NCBI GenBank assembly: GCA_023313575.1
Contig: JAJTTP010000010.1
Coordinates: forward strand, 1,550,001 to 1,614,000
Direction of reading: 5' to 3'
From: Eutypella sp. D-1
Lineage: Eukaryota; Ascomycota; Sordariomycetes; Xylariales; Diatrypaceae
Length of the DNA stretch: 64,000 nt
A model generated the notes under the pieces. It had not been told where the DNA came from and ran no database searches. It saw only the letters and a program-made list of their open reading frames with translations. Positions 24,232 through 35,737 of this stretch are shown in pieces. Position 1 is the first letter of the stretch, and each line of letters starts with the position of its first letter. The position numbers were made by a program, and so were the translations under genes.

Positions 24232-25656
24232 TTACTGCTTCAGCTGTAATTTAGCATTCCACCCAACAACACACCTAATAAGATCCCAGTCCCCGTCGCC
24301 TCCGACCCAATCCGTCACCACGATACCCGTAGACGCGTCTCCCACAGACAGGCCGGCGGGGCCTTTGCCGTGCTCGCCGTGCCTCAGACACAGGTACTCG
24401 ATGATGGCGGGGTTCGCCTTGGCCGCGATCCGCTCGGGCCAGCAGTTGGTTCTGAAGAAGTTGCTCGCGGTCAGGAAGTTGATGAAGAACGGGCGGTGAT
24501 GCGGCTGCTCGCCCCCGTCCGCGCCCTCACTGGCACTAGCAGCAGCAGCGGGCACGAAGGCGTGCTCCCCCGCGCGCTCGAGGTGCTTGCGGGCGAGCTC
24601 GATCTTCTTCTGGATGTTGGTGCTCTGGTCGACCTCGTAGAAGTCCTGGATGCGCGCGATGCCGCTCCCCGCGTGTCCGTCCTCGCAGTTATCGGGCCAC
24701 ACGCTGCCGTCCAGGCCCCAGCCGCGACCGCCCCATTCCTCGTTGAGACTCTCGTCGTTGTGGTGGCGGCGGAGGAGGATGACCTTCCCCCGGACCTCCC
24801 CGAGCTTTGGTATCCTCGGCTCCGTGTACCACCGCTTCCCGTCCTCGTAGAAGTGCTGCTTGAGTATCCGCGACAGGTCCTGGTCCGTGCCCCTGCCCGT
24901 GCCCTCCCGCTTGAGACTCATGATCAGCGTCTCCGTCGGGTTGGCGTCTAGAAACTCGTAGATCTGCTTCATCATGTCCGAGAAGTACTTGGTTCCCGTG
25001 AGCGCGACGGGGAACGCGGCGTGCACGAGAGTGAAGTCCTTCGCGTTCGGACTGACGGACACACGGACATCGAAGAAGCGCACGCCGTTGTTGAGCTGCT
25101 CACGGATGCTCACCGCCTGGCACCGCACCGAAGGCAAGGCGGTCCGGTACGTCGGGCTATTGTGGGTGCCGGGCAAAGAAAGCGCCGAGAGCGGATAATC
25201 GTCTTTCAGGTCGCCCATCCAGCTCGGTAGGTGCGTAGAGTTGAAGATGGCGAGACAGCTGCCCGACTGGACGTATATCGTAGTGTATTCATTGGGGCCC
25301 TCGTCCAGCTTCGTCATGACGCTGCTCCGCCGCGACTCGCTGGGCACGTTGATCTGGTACCGGTGACCCCCCGACTCGAAGGTCAGGCGGATGACTTCGC
25401 GCGAGGGGTCTGCCGTGCGGATGTCCGTCGTGCGCGTCTCGAACGGGCCGACCGACACCGAGACATCCTGCCGATCCTCCGCCTCTCCCTGCGACTGGAC
25501 ATGAGCGGCCACCCCTGGCGAGGATGACCTGTAGAAGCCCGTGAATCTGCCCCTAGTTTTGCCGTGGTGCTTGGAACTGGGGTGGCCTTCGAAGCGTTCC
25601 ACGAGCTTCAGCTCGAATGGTGTGGTTGTGAGGTTCCGAATCGAAAGATCCGCCAT
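24232..25656 (-). CDS. PLC-like phosphodiesterase with PI-PLC X domain
   Basis: This single exon encodes 474 residues. After an N-terminal beta-rich region of about 140 residues, the X domain starts with DYPLSALSLPGTHNS; His in GTHNS (about residue 163) and His in LVHAAFPV (about 210) are the two catalytic histidines of bacterial-type PI-PLC. FFDVRVS and MSLKREG supply the acidic and basic residues around the inositol site. There is no Y domain, C2, EF hand or PH domain, so it is not the eukaryotic signalling PLC; the small bacterial-like class is often secreted, yet no signal peptide is visible. It probably cleaves phosphatidylinositol or a glycosyl-PI. The stop directly follows KLQLKQ. Confidence 0.9.
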   Translation of the reverse strand: MADLSIRNLTTTPFELKLVERFEGHPSSKHHGKTRGRFTGFYRSSSPGVAAHVQSQGEAEDRQDVSVSVGPFETRTTDIRTADPSREVIRLTFESGGHRYQINVPSESRRSSVMTKLDEGPNEYTTIYVQSGSCLAIFNSTHLPSWMGDLKDDYPLSALSLPGTHNSPTYRTALPSVRCQAVSIREQLNNGVRFFDVRVSVSPNAKDFTLVHAAFPVALTGTKYFSDMMKQIYEFLDANPTETLIMSLKREGTGRGTDQDLSRILKQHFYEDGKRWYTEPRIPKLGEVRGKVILLRRHHNDESLNEEWGGRGWGLDGSVWPDNCEDGHAGSGIARIQDFYEVDQSTNIQKKIELARKHLERAGEHAFVPAAAASASEGADGGEQPHHRPFFINFLTASNFFRTNCWPERIAAKANPAIIEYLCLRHGEHGKGPAGLSVGDASTGIVVTDWVGGDGDWDLIRCVVGWNAKLQLKQ

Positions 25657-26408
25657 TTGAACCTGACTTTTGAAAACGTAGAAAAATGTGTAGCAAAAGG
25701 TTTGTGAGTAGGCACGCTTCTACGAGCCCTTGCGACTTGGCTGGCGGCCGAAATTAGTTGGTCAATGTAAACAAGTAGAAGATAACTTCTCCTTCTTCAA
25801 GATTACTAGCTATATATCGTCATAACTTTAAAAGATTGTAATGAAAGTCTAACGAATGTGAGATAAGAAAATGGTATTACTGTTGAAATTAAAAGATTAT
25901 CTATGGCCCGGCATTTGAAGACTGCGAGACGATGTTGTCTGATAATGAAGTTAAAGTGTCTTAAGTTGGCGCGTCACATATGTAGGAATCCAATGAGTGG
26001 TATGCACCTAAGCGAGTTTAGCGGCATGGTCCCCTGAAGAGGACTTATATCTTTACACCTGCTATGACCGAGCCTACAGAGCTCAGACATGGAATTATGA
26101 CCAATTTAAAGTGCATAACGTGTGTGAAGAAATGGCAATGTCCACATCATAAAGCTGGCAAGCTTATATAACTTGTTTACGCTCCAAGGTTGCTAATAAA
26201 TGTGGTTTATGCTAATTAAGCATAGAGATCTGTTTGCTAAAGACTACCTAGGTAGCCACAGCTCGCTATTAATAGTCGTATACGGAGTAGCACTACATAG
26301 CCACACTGACTACTAGTAGCCCCACAACCACGCTGAACTCTCAATATCCGGGATAGTTGCAGCTTGGGGAACGATAATCGAGAAACGAATACAGAGACGT
26401 TCGGAGTC
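25657..26408. other. Intergenic region between divergent genes
   Basis: This is the shared 5' region of the PI-PLC gene (minus) and the 26.4 kb gene (plus). It is AT-richer than its surroundings in the first half. No exon is seen. Confidence 0.6.
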
Positions 26409-28028
26409 ATGCGGCCTCGAATATCCAATTTCCGGGTTCCGCGATGTGTCGGCGCATATTATAGGTCCTTCGCAACACAGCCAGTAACGCCGGCAAAATT
26501 TAGTCTTAGTGTATCGCCCCGGACTCCCAAGGTAATAGATACAAAACCCTACTATACGCTGTTGGTCTCGAGAACTTGGCTGACAATGGCATCCAGGACA
26601 ACGTTCTGGGAGCTATTGAGAAACATGTCAAAGGTCGCTTCCTAGGTAACCAATCTAGCAGTGGCCATCGGGCCGCCATCTTGGCATCTCAAGACTTTGC
26701 GGCATGGCTAGAGGACTCGAGCTTTATGGGCAGTCTACTCCAGACACTCCACGGGTCGTCTTCTGGCAGCGACGCACCTTCGCATATAGATATACTGGCC
26801 GGAGTGGCAGACGGCATCACCACGCCTCTACCATTCAGCGATCCGCAGAGGGGCTTCTCGATCCTATACGGTTCTACGGGCGACATCCTGCCGGATCTAT
26901 GGGACGAGAGCAGCTTCTCGCCGAATATTGAGCCGGAAAAGGGGGCGTACATCTCGTTCCTGTCCAACCCTCTAGCTGGGGATTGTAGGCCACTGGATAT
27001 CACTCTGCCTCTCGCCAGCACCATCTTCCAGAACGGGCGTCGCTCGACGCTGTTTGCAAGTCGATGGCGCAAGGGGCCCGGAGAAGCTCTGCGGCACGAA
27101 CTCACAAGTCACAAGCAGATGCAGAGAGTGGCCCCCCACGGAAGTACGGTAGGGCATACGAAGCCGTCTATCCCCTTGATTCCATTGACGGCTCCTCGCA
27201 AGATAACTGCCGGCCTGGGGAATATCCTGCGACAGGTCGAGATCGATGGCGCGGCGACGCCGGCGTCGAAAGAACTCGAAATGCTCATCCCCCAAGTGTT
27301 CGAGGCCAGGTCGAAGAGACACGGCTCATCCTCTGCTGGCCCCATCGGGGTCTGGGCTTGGGTCATACCTCCCCATGTGGTCGAGGCGGAGCAGCTCCAG
27401 GATCTCCAGGTTTTCCAAGCCGACAACGCGTCCCTCTCGGAATCCGAGTTAGCCGCCAAGTCCGTAGACGTATTTTCTAGGCTTACATCTTCCTGCTGTC
27501 GGCTGCACAGAATATGTGAGTATGATGATGATTTATCCTAGTTTTACCTTGCGTGCTAATGGTGCCACAGTGTCCGGTGGGGGCGGGTGGGGACCGAAGC
27601 AAGGCCTACTGTCCCTGGATCCCGAGACAAGCTATATTCAGCCGGAGGAGGACAGCATCGAGATGTTCATCAAATCTTTGCAAGGAGGGGATAGCGCTTC
27701 CGAGGGCCTCGTCACCCCGGGCTCATACGTCTTGTTCTGCATCGAACCTTATGCAGCGGAGGAGAAGAGGCAGGGGCGGAAACCGTCGCCCACGATATCG
27801 CTCGGGGTCGCGCCTGCCAGCGACGAGGGTGTAAGGTTGCACGACACGGAAGGAGAAGTCAAGATCTACGACGACCACTTTGGGGCGGCGTCATCAGCTG
27901 GCCTTTTCCTCCGGACGATACCGGAGACGAACGGGAGTAGTTCCGCGGAAGGAGCCGAGAAACCGCCGCAGCCTTATACTACCAAGATCAGTGTGCCCCG
28001 GGCCTACCTGTCCTTGGGCCTGGCATAA
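26409..28028 (+). CDS. Conserved-looking protein of unknown function with a mitochondrial-type presequence
   Basis: Three exons (26409-26531, 26597-27515, 27571-28028) give 499 residues. The first 41 are Arg/Ser-rich without acidic residues (RPRISNFRVPRC, YYRSFATQP), like a mitochondrial presequence. I chose ATG 26409 because the frame upstream of it has only a TTG. Intron 1 (65 bases) has CTGAC 13 bases before its CAG; a 41-base alternative ending at 26572 would add eight residues in frame. Intron 2 (55 bases) has a GCTAAT branch-like site. The mature part has Gly-rich SGGGGWGPKQGLLSLDP near residue 350, which looks like a conserved core, and a C-terminus ending in RAYLSLGLA. I do not recognise the family and assign no function. 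Confidence 0.75.
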
Positions 28029-28783
28029 GTCCATCATGTGCTGTTTCATGGCACTATTCTGATTTAGTCTATACGTGGGAATGCAAAACACGTCTGTCCT
28101 TGGCTAGCAGGGGGGACTGGATGGTTGTCGGTCTACTACCGTCTACGCCCATACACAGCAATTAGGTCTTTCACATCAGAAGTTAACCGGATTCGCAGGT
28201 TAAAAATAGAAACCTAGCGCAGGAACTAGTTGAGCACATTATTAACATCTGGATGGAAGCTTGAGGTTCAGTGAGTTTGGTGACACTACCTAGTCATTTA
28301 CCGACTCAGAAACCTTTTGAAGTGTCCAGGTGTTGAGGTTGATATATGTGCCAAAGTGCGTACCCAGGTAGGTATGCAATTATCCACAGATGAGATTATG
28401 CATCTAAGTAGGTATTTATATAGCCCCTACGAGGTACCGGGGCCCATTGTTATACCATGGATGTATTACTTCGTATTGTCTCCGGGTAGGCTTTACCTAT
28501 TCTAGTTGGTCTAGGAGCTCAAGCTACAGAAACTCCACCTTTCCTACAGGGACTATACTACTATGTACTTAGTAGTATACAATCAAGAGGACTTCTACAG
28601 TCAACACCGGGACCTATCCATAAAGCTTATCCACAGTAGTAAATAGTAGAGTAGACCATTTCTTTCTTCATCACACAGCCTTGTCGTCACATTTCGACTA
28701 CATCTTTAACAAAAACAAGCACCAAAAAAAAAAAAAAAAACCGATAGCATCTTCATACATTCCGCTTTACACCGAACTTCAGA
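28029..28783. other. Intergenic region upstream of Yra1
   Basis: It contains TAGGTA words (28363-28415), short tandem-like CTACTATG/AGTAGTAT segments at 28555-28580, and an A run of 18 (28723-28740) just before the Yra1 start, probably in its 5' leader. No exon is seen. Confidence 0.6.
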
Positions 28784-30413
28784 ATGGATCGTAGTCTGGA
28801 CGAAATTGTTGCCGAGTCCCAGGTAAGAGCTCAATTGTTGATCAATGTTCGTTCCTGCGATGGCAAAGCTTGGCTGACGATATTTATACAGCAGAGGAAG
28901 CAGAGCTCGAGACCCCGGGGACGACGAACTGGCGGAGGTGGAAACGGAGGTGGGCGGCAGCCACGAGAACGCGATTCCTATCCTCGCGATGGCGTAAGAA
29001 AGGTAAGCAAGAATTTCTAACCGCTCGACAGATTGGGCTTCGGTATATATATATATATATATTTATATATATGCACACCGTTGCTATGCTATGGGATAAA
29101 GGCCTTCACGCTTACATGGTCGTCGGCACACCTCTCTTAGGTGGATTTCTCTCCTCTCCTACAACACTTGAAACCCACCAGCCTCGAGCTGCCGTCGAAG
29201 CCGGAAGACCACGCGCTCGATGCCTCGGACAACCATCGGTGATGGCACATACCTGTTGTAACTACCGCTAACTAGCAAATCTCGTTTTGCGAGGCAGTCT
29301 ACCCGAGACGATTCGAGAAGCATGGATACGTACGTCCTCTTCCCAAAAAAAAAACCAACCCCCCCCCCCCCCCCCAAGCGGAAGCTAGCCGACGCATGTG
29401 AGACGGGCGCTGATAGCCAGGCTTTTCTATAGGGCTTGGGTCCACGACAGGTTCGAGGACTCTCACTGTACGGTCATCCCTTCCTTCTGACCTCCCCATT
29501 TCTACGCTTATAAAACTAATTGGGATGAAAAGCCTACGGAAGATCCCGTAATACCAGGAGAAGAGGAACTCCCGACAGATACGAGTTGGTCGACCGAACC
29601 GTAACCGGTCGTTTGCATGGTTCTGATACATCCGATAGGGACAGCCAAGGCACCAAGGTCAAGGTCGAGAACCTCCACTATGAGCTCACCGAAGACGATC
29701 TCGACGTGAGTGCAGCATATCCGCAAATCTCGCGCGGTTGGGTACTGACAGGAAGATACACAGGGCCTCTTCAACAAGGTGGGACAGGTCTTGAAGCTCG
29801 AGCTTCTGTACGATCGCGCTGGACGCTCCGAGGGCACGGCCTTCGTCCACTACGAGCGCCGGGACGACGCGGTCGCGGCGATCCGGGAGTTTAACGGTGC
29901 TAATGCAAAGGGTACTGTCGATATGCCTATCCCAACACCCCCGAAGTACCTCAGCTGACTAACATCTCTCTAGGCCAGCCGATCCGCTTGACCCTCGCGC
30001 CCAGCGCTGCTCCTCGACGAAACCCCTTCGAGACCGCACACATGCCCGGAAGGCCGCTGGCGGACCGCATAACCCGACCGCGATCCCTCTCACCGCCACG
30101 ATACCACGACGATGACAGGGTCGACCGCTACGTCCCCGGCAGGGGTTCGCGCAGCCCACTGCCTCGAAGACGGGGCGGTGGTGGTGGAAGACGTCCCGGG
30201 GCGAAGCGCGAGGCCAGATCCGCGGAGGCCACCCAGCCCCGTGGCCGCGACGGCCGGCCCAAGAAGACTGCGGAGGAACTCGACGCCGACATGGCCGACT
30301 ACTTCAACCCGGGCGCGGCGGTACCCGCGGCAGAGGAGGGCGCGAATACTAGTGCTGCTGCTGCTGCTGCTCCAGCCGTCGACGCCGGAGACGACATCGA
30401 TATGATCGAGTGA
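28784..30413 (+). CDS. YRA1: mRNA export adaptor of the Yra1/ALYREF (REF) family, seven exons
   Basis: Exons 28784-28822, 28892-29002, 29298-29329, 29433-29467, 29533-29705, 29764-29911 and 29974-30413 join to 325 residues with all phases consistent. The N-terminal conserved box MDRSLDEIVAE (UAP56/Sub2-binding motif of REF proteins) opens the protein. An RGG-rich segment follows, then RDDSRSMDTAWVHDRFED, and one RRM with RNP2-like VKVENLHYEL and RNP1-like GRSEGTAFVHY. The C-terminal RS/RG-rich tail ends in the FoP-type box with ELDADMADYF. The protein couples splicing and transcription to mRNA export in the nucleus by loading Mex67. Exons 3 and 4 are only 32 and 35 bases. The 295-base intron 2 carries a TA repeat and intron 3 a 17-C run. 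The assignment of exon 3 (start after CAG at 29297) is the least certain border. Confidence 0.9.
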
Positions 30414-31266
30414 TGGGCTCAGGGGCGTGGGAATTGGGGGAGGGGCTTGGTGTACCTGAAATTGTAGTTATAAGCGTGGGCCTTTTTTTGTCCAACCCAA
30501 AACAAGGACCGGCCGTTCCCTTACCGCCGTGTCTCGTGGGGGATTCTATTATCAGTCTGGTTACATATAATACGGATTTTCCATCTCTAGATGGCCTACA
30601 TAGGAATGGTTAGCACGATATAAAATATGAGGGCCAGTAGTAGCACATTGCACGAACAGGGAGGGCATTATCAAATTGGTGGAAGCTTGCGAATTCTATA
30701 GATGAACTTTCTTCCCTCCCCCAATGTCATTGTACGGAAAAAACATAAAAAAGCCGTCTGTGTAGTATATACATACAAGCCCTTATGTAGTGAGACCTCA
30801 AGGACAGCTCATATTACCTGTCGCTTTTTCCTTCGTACAGTGAATACCAGCCCAGCTTCTGCGATTTCCAGCAGGGTCGACTCCTCCATAGACCGGGAGT
30901 ATCGCTGTGCTTGGCCTTATCTGTTACCAGCCTCAGGAATGCGACGCGGCCGTTCACGCTAGACAGTAGATACCGGCGTAGAGAGTGTGCACGGGCGGTG
31001 GTTGGGAGCAGGGCTGAGACACAGAGAAGGGGTCCTTTGCACAGTTGTCTAGCTTATCTTCAAAGCTTATGCTTTACCAGGTTCCGTATATATGCGAAGG
31101 GCGAAAGATGGAGGCTTCGTCGGTGGTGCCAAACGTAGTAGAAGTCCCGGACGATCGGAGAATTGCCTGGCTGATGATGATGATGCCAAGCTTAGCGCGA
31201 AGAGCTCCCATCTCGTCTTGTTTATGCGCCGATTGCGGCTCGGTATAAGTACAGAAACAGGGTCGC
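30414..31266. other. Intergenic region between convergent Yra1 and RRM genes
   Basis: This is the 3' flank of both genes. I see no exon, repeat or RNA gene in it. Confidence 0.6.
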
Positions 31267-32562
31267 TCAACCCAGCAGCTTGAGACCGCCCTTGGTTTTC
31301 TGGCCGGGCTTCGTGACGCCGGCTCCCGCAGGGCCGAGATGGGGCTCGAAGCTGCCCTCGCGCTTCCCGCCGCCGCCGCCGGCACCGCTGCCGCCGCGGT
31401 TCTTGTTCTTGTTGTATTTGTTCTGGTGGTGGTTGTGGCGGCCGTTCTTGACGGTGGTGGGCTTGATCTCGGTGGTGCTCTTGCGGACGACGACGGGGTG
31501 GCTCTGGATGTACTTCCCGTTCATCTCCTTGGCGGCCTGGAAGAATTCGTCCGGATCGCTGAAGGACACGAACCCGTACCCCCGCGACTTGCTCGTCACC
31601 TTGTCCCGGATCACGCGCGCCTTCTGCAGCGACCGCCACCGCGAGAACGCCTTCAACAGGCTCTCGTCCGTCGTCTCACCCGCCAGGTTTCCCACGAACA
31701 GGCGCAGGTGCGACGGATCCCACTCCAACAGTGTGTCGTCCGTCCACTTCTGCCCGCCGCCCGCTCGTACCACCGTTTTCTTCTTTCCGGTCTGCTCCGC
31801 ACCCGCAGCAGCAGCAGCTGCTGCGGCCGCCGCCGCCGCCGCCGAGGCTGCGTTGGCATCCGCCATCATCCTATCCGTATCCGTTCCATAGGCTGCCGCG
31901 GCGCCGTTGGGTCCTGCTCCTCTTCCCGGACGCGCGCCGGGAAGACCGCCACTGGCCGCGTCACCCCCGCTCGGATCCTTCACGTACGCGCTCTGCCACT
32001 GCGCGATCTGCGCCGCCAGGTCCGGATCGTAGTCGTCGGCGGTCCTGCTGGGCTGGTTGGTGGTGGTGACGGGCGCCGGGAACGGGTTGCGGATCTGCGG
32101 GGCCCCGTTGTAGGAGGCATCTGCCGCTGCTCCGACCGCCGATTGCGCTCCGCCGTAGTACGCTTGCTGGTGCTGCTGGCCGTAGCCCCCGGCGTGCGGG
32201 TACTGATGGTGGTGGGAGTTTTGGCCGTAGGGCTTCGAGTGCTGTCGCTGATGTTGATGCGACCCGTATCCCATCATCCCGCCCGCCGTGGCCGTCTGTG
32301 CCGCGTAGGGCTGGTACGTGGAAGGCGGCGCGCCATACTGAGGAGCGGCCGTGGCGCCGGGGTAGCCCGGGGCGCTGGAGTAGGCGGGAGGAGGTGCCGC
32401 TGTGCCCGGCGGCGCGGCGTAGGGCGAGGGGCCGATGGCGCCCGGGCTGGGCGAGGCGGAGGAGAAGGCGGGTTTGAAGCCGCCGGGGTTCTTGGAGGGC
32501 GGCGGGCGCGGGGGGAGCGAACTCGCCGGGTTCTTCGAGCCTGGAGGTGGCGGATAGGACAT
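31267..32562 (-). CDS. RNA-binding protein with C-terminal RRM, RBM42-like
   Basis: This single exon has 431 residues, taking the ATG at 32562 (MSYPPPPGSK); the frame extends further only with a TTG. The first 300 residues are Pro/Gly/Tyr/Ala-rich, with a poly-Ala stretch just before the conserved part. One RRM near residues 312-395 has LRLFVGNLAG (RNP2) and SRGYGFVSFS (RNP1), preceded by WDPSHLRLFVG and followed by KSTTEIKP, the pattern of the RBM42 family. The tail is basic, rich in Asn, Lys and Gly, and ends GGLKLLG. RBM42 relatives bind U4/U6.U5 spliceosomal particles or mRNA; here a nuclear pre-mRNA role is inferred. A long antisense frame (31339-32652) is a shadow of this GC-rich gene. 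Confidence 0.85.
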   Translation of the reverse strand: MSYPPPPGSKNPASSLPPRPPPSKNPGGFKPAFSSASPSPGAIGPSPYAAPPGTAAPPPAYSSAPGYPGATAAPQYGAPPSTYQPYAAQTATAGGMMGYGSHQHQRQHSKPYGQNSHHHQYPHAGGYGQQHQQAYYGGAQSAVGAAADASYNGAPQIRNPFPAPVTTTNQPSRTADDYDPDLAAQIAQWQSAYVKDPSGGDAASGGLPGARPGRGAGPNGAAAAYGTDTDRMMADANAASAAAAAAAAAAAAAGAEQTGKKKTVVRAGGGQKWTDDTLLEWDPSHLRLFVGNLAGETTDESLLKAFSRWRSLQKARVIRDKVTSKSRGYGFVSFSDPDEFFQAAKEMNGKYIQSHPVVVRKSTTEIKPTTVKNGRHNHHQNKYNKNKNRGGSGAGGGGGKREGSFEPHLGPAGAGVTKPGQKTKGGLKLLG

Positions 32563-35500
32563 GATGAATTTGCTGTGCGACCGGAATGGATATACGTGTA
32601 TGCGGTATATGTGTGTGGTGTGTGCTTGGTGTGTCAAAACACGTACCTATGAAGCCCTCTCTCCCCAAAAGTCTCTCTCTATCACGCCCTCGACGCCTGA
32701 GAGGATAGTAGATAAAAGACTTTTCGCCCCGAAAAAGATCTTAAGCCGTCCCGATGGATGCAAATGCTTTTTATTATTGATTTGGGTTGGGAATGGGGGA
32801 TTTTGTTGTCGTCTTGGGGATAGGATTTTTTGTGTGCTGTGTTCTATGTATGCGGCGCGCTTGCAAAAGTGACGAAGTTGTTCTTGGAAGAATTAATGCA
32901 TGTACAGCTGCCCAGGTGGGTATCTAGGTACCTAGGCCTAGGTAGGTACTTGCTTAAGATTAGCTTGGGTACCAGGGTACCTTCCAAGGTTCTTTATCTT
33001 AAAGCCTTACCCACAATAGGTACGGTTAAGATGTGGCTAATGTGGCTTAACTGAATCCACGTGTGGCTGTGCTTGACGGGTAAGAATACCTGCTTAGTAA
33101 TAATTAGTTGTGGCTAAGAAGATGCCAAGCATCTTGAACCCCCACGCCATAACCCCCACTCACTCCGGACGCTTCTAAGTTTTGCACCACTTTTCCATTC
33201 AAGGTTCAGAGGGCTCCCGAGGTCTTGTTGCCTTAGGGAGCTCCGATATATGATCCCTTTTGTCATAAGTCTTTGTCGCCTACTTAGTACTTATGATTCG
33301 GTTAATTCTCCGTTTACCTCGTGCTTGATTCCAGGTGGTCTCAATTTATTGGGCTCGGGTCGGATAATAACCACCCGTAGCCCCGAGCCGACATATGCCT
33401 GATTGACCAGAAACCGCCTCTAATAACAGTACTTTATAGGGCCGGGAATCCGTGCAATCTATTAGAAAGGGCCGAGTGAAGGATCACTTCTGTGTCTCAT
33501 TGGATGCTTCAAGTTCGCCTTATCCATGACCGATTTGGTAGCCTCGCTGCAACATGGTATGGTAACTGGTCCGCTTACGGGGGGCTATCCTCCCCCCCCC
33601 CACCCCCGGAACTACTCCTGAGGATTTGTCGTCAAAGTAGTAGCGGGGCGGATTGGTAGTTCTGAGACATTTTCTACCTACGTAGAGACGGGAGGAACCA
33701 TCCAAGCTTGCTTCAGTAGACTATCTTTCGTAGGTTGCCAGGTAGGCCGGCAACGGCGCCAACACATTACTAACGATAAGTTACTTGTAGCAAAACTTTC
33801 GCTTTATGCGCCTGGTAGCTTTCTTGGCAAGTTTCAACTCGGGATAGATAAAGTATGCAGCGAGCGAGCGCATAGTCAACAACCCCGCGGACCACGATGG
33901 ACTAGAACCTCAGCCTAGCATGGTCGTGGTCCCGTCAGACATGTGCATATGGGTAGTTACATGCATTCGAATTCCTACTATGTAGGACTTGGTTCCGGCT
34001 TGGGGGGGCGTAATGCATGGTGATTGGTAATGGTGGTAGACGTGTTATAGCCGAGTACCTGTTGCAGGATGAGGCCATTGCTGAACGTGTACCTACCTAC
34101 CTGCAAGTTTGACGGCTCCGTCCGTTTAAGATCCTACTTCTTACTTCCTAACACATGTTTGACAACTGCCGCTTACTTGCAAGAAACCCTGCTATCTCCG
34201 AAAGTTGCTGTGAACATTATCATCGGCCCTTAACACGGAGGTTCATCTTCCCTCTGTTTTTGAGCACAATATGAATGTGGGCATTATTACATACGTTTAA
34301 GTATTGCCTGGCCGGTGCATCTGGCTTCCAGATGAGGGCTTATTGAGTTGCATACCTGCTTTTGTTACATGAAGAGAGGGCACACCCTTCTAGATGGGCC
34401 ACTTATTGGTTGCATCAGCTGGCCCATATACAAGGAAAGTACTAGTTTATGTCCTTGGTAAGTTCTACTTCCCGTCCCAGAGAGGTATTAGTAAATAGGT
34501 ACCAGTATTCAGACTTTATGTACCAGGACCGGAATCGTTCCGGGCAAACTACCAGGTATGTAGATAGACACCTCCAGCTTCATACCTCTAAGCGGGATAG
34601 ATACCCTAAACTTTCCCTGGTAAGGACCCCATATATGGGGCGAAGGGATACTCTCGCTATGCTATCCGTCCCATAACAAGATGCATTCATGGATGACCTC
34701 GTTGCTCCTTGCCAGGCTTCCCTTCTCTGTATCAGAAAGCGGTGCAATGACCGCTATACGCTGCGTCCGCAAGGAGTTGCGTTTTGGAAACCTATATAAC
34801 TGTATCATGTTGACAATTTGGGTGCACTAAGAGACTTTCAAGTCATGCCGTATTTCATGCATTAGGTTCGGCGCATTGGTAGCCCTGAAGTTTGACAGGT
34901 GAAATGTTGGGTATATCTCATACATAGGGGGCTCACTTCCAATTGTACATACACGATGTCCCCAGATGTCCACTCTACAAGGTATCGAATATCTAAGTGG
35001 ATCTTTCTGGTCTGCACGTATTCCCACTCACTGTAGCCGAAAGTTAACTTTCCCCCCTATCACTCTTATTCAAATATCAACATGTAGGTATGTAGGTAGG
35101 TATGAATGATGAACAAATTATATTCCCCAAGTACATGCATTGGAGAGACTTAAAGACGTAGATTAACGTATGATAACCTGGAAGTAAGTGGCATGCAAAC
35201 ACATACTTAGGTACATAGGTTTGTAAGTATAGTGACACCTTAAAACCCGTATACAAACCAACCCGGCATCCGGTGGCCGACTTGCCTTCAAGGTTGGCCC
35301 CGTAAAAATACCTACCTGGGTATGTAGTATGTATACATCCACTTAGGGGGTTGTAACAGATGCAAAGGCTTGGGGAGGACCCACGATCGGCGCTACCCTG
35401 CTTAAACATATCTTTTTTACCTCTCCGCTCCGTCCTCGCGCCCCTCCAAGCAAATAAGATAGCCTAGACAAATTGTTCTCATCATAGAAAAAGTAACGCT

Positions 35501-35737
35501 GGCTGACTGACACCACTCTTTTCTTTTCATATAATTCTTCCGTCTTCTCCGACGAAACCTTTTTTTAAATTTCCTCTTCTTTTCCCTTCCCCAGAACCAA
35601 CCTACATAACATCACTTGCTAAAAAAAAAGTAAAGAGTCACGAAAGTCCTGCCTTTAGAATTGGTGGTACTCGTGCGTGTCTTAGATTTTCTTTTCCTGA
35701 AAACCATCATAACCGAATAAATAAACCAACCGCAACC
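32563..35737. other. Long intergenic region (3.2 kb) with divergent promoters
   Basis: It lies between the 5' ends of the RRM gene and the 6PGDH gene. Short frames here (for example 35077-35409, minus) show no family features. TAGGTA/TACCTA words cluster at 32911-32953, 34088-34103, 35083-35102 and 35306-35322. Confidence 0.55.
35411..35593 (+). promoter_or_regulatory. Pyrimidine-rich core promoter/leader of the 6PGDH gene
   Basis: CT-dominated blocks (35411-35450 and 35521-35593) precede the start codon by 145-330 bases. Such CT-rich tracts are common upstream of transcription starts of strongly expressed filamentous-fungal genes, which fits a central-carbon enzyme. The transcription start itself is not defined. 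Confidence 0.4.

Noticed and set aside
31339..32652. 437-codon frame on the plus strand opposite the RBM42-like gene
   Set aside because: Shadow of a GC-rich exon: it is Arg/Gly/Val-rich low complexity, while the minus strand has a clear RRM.
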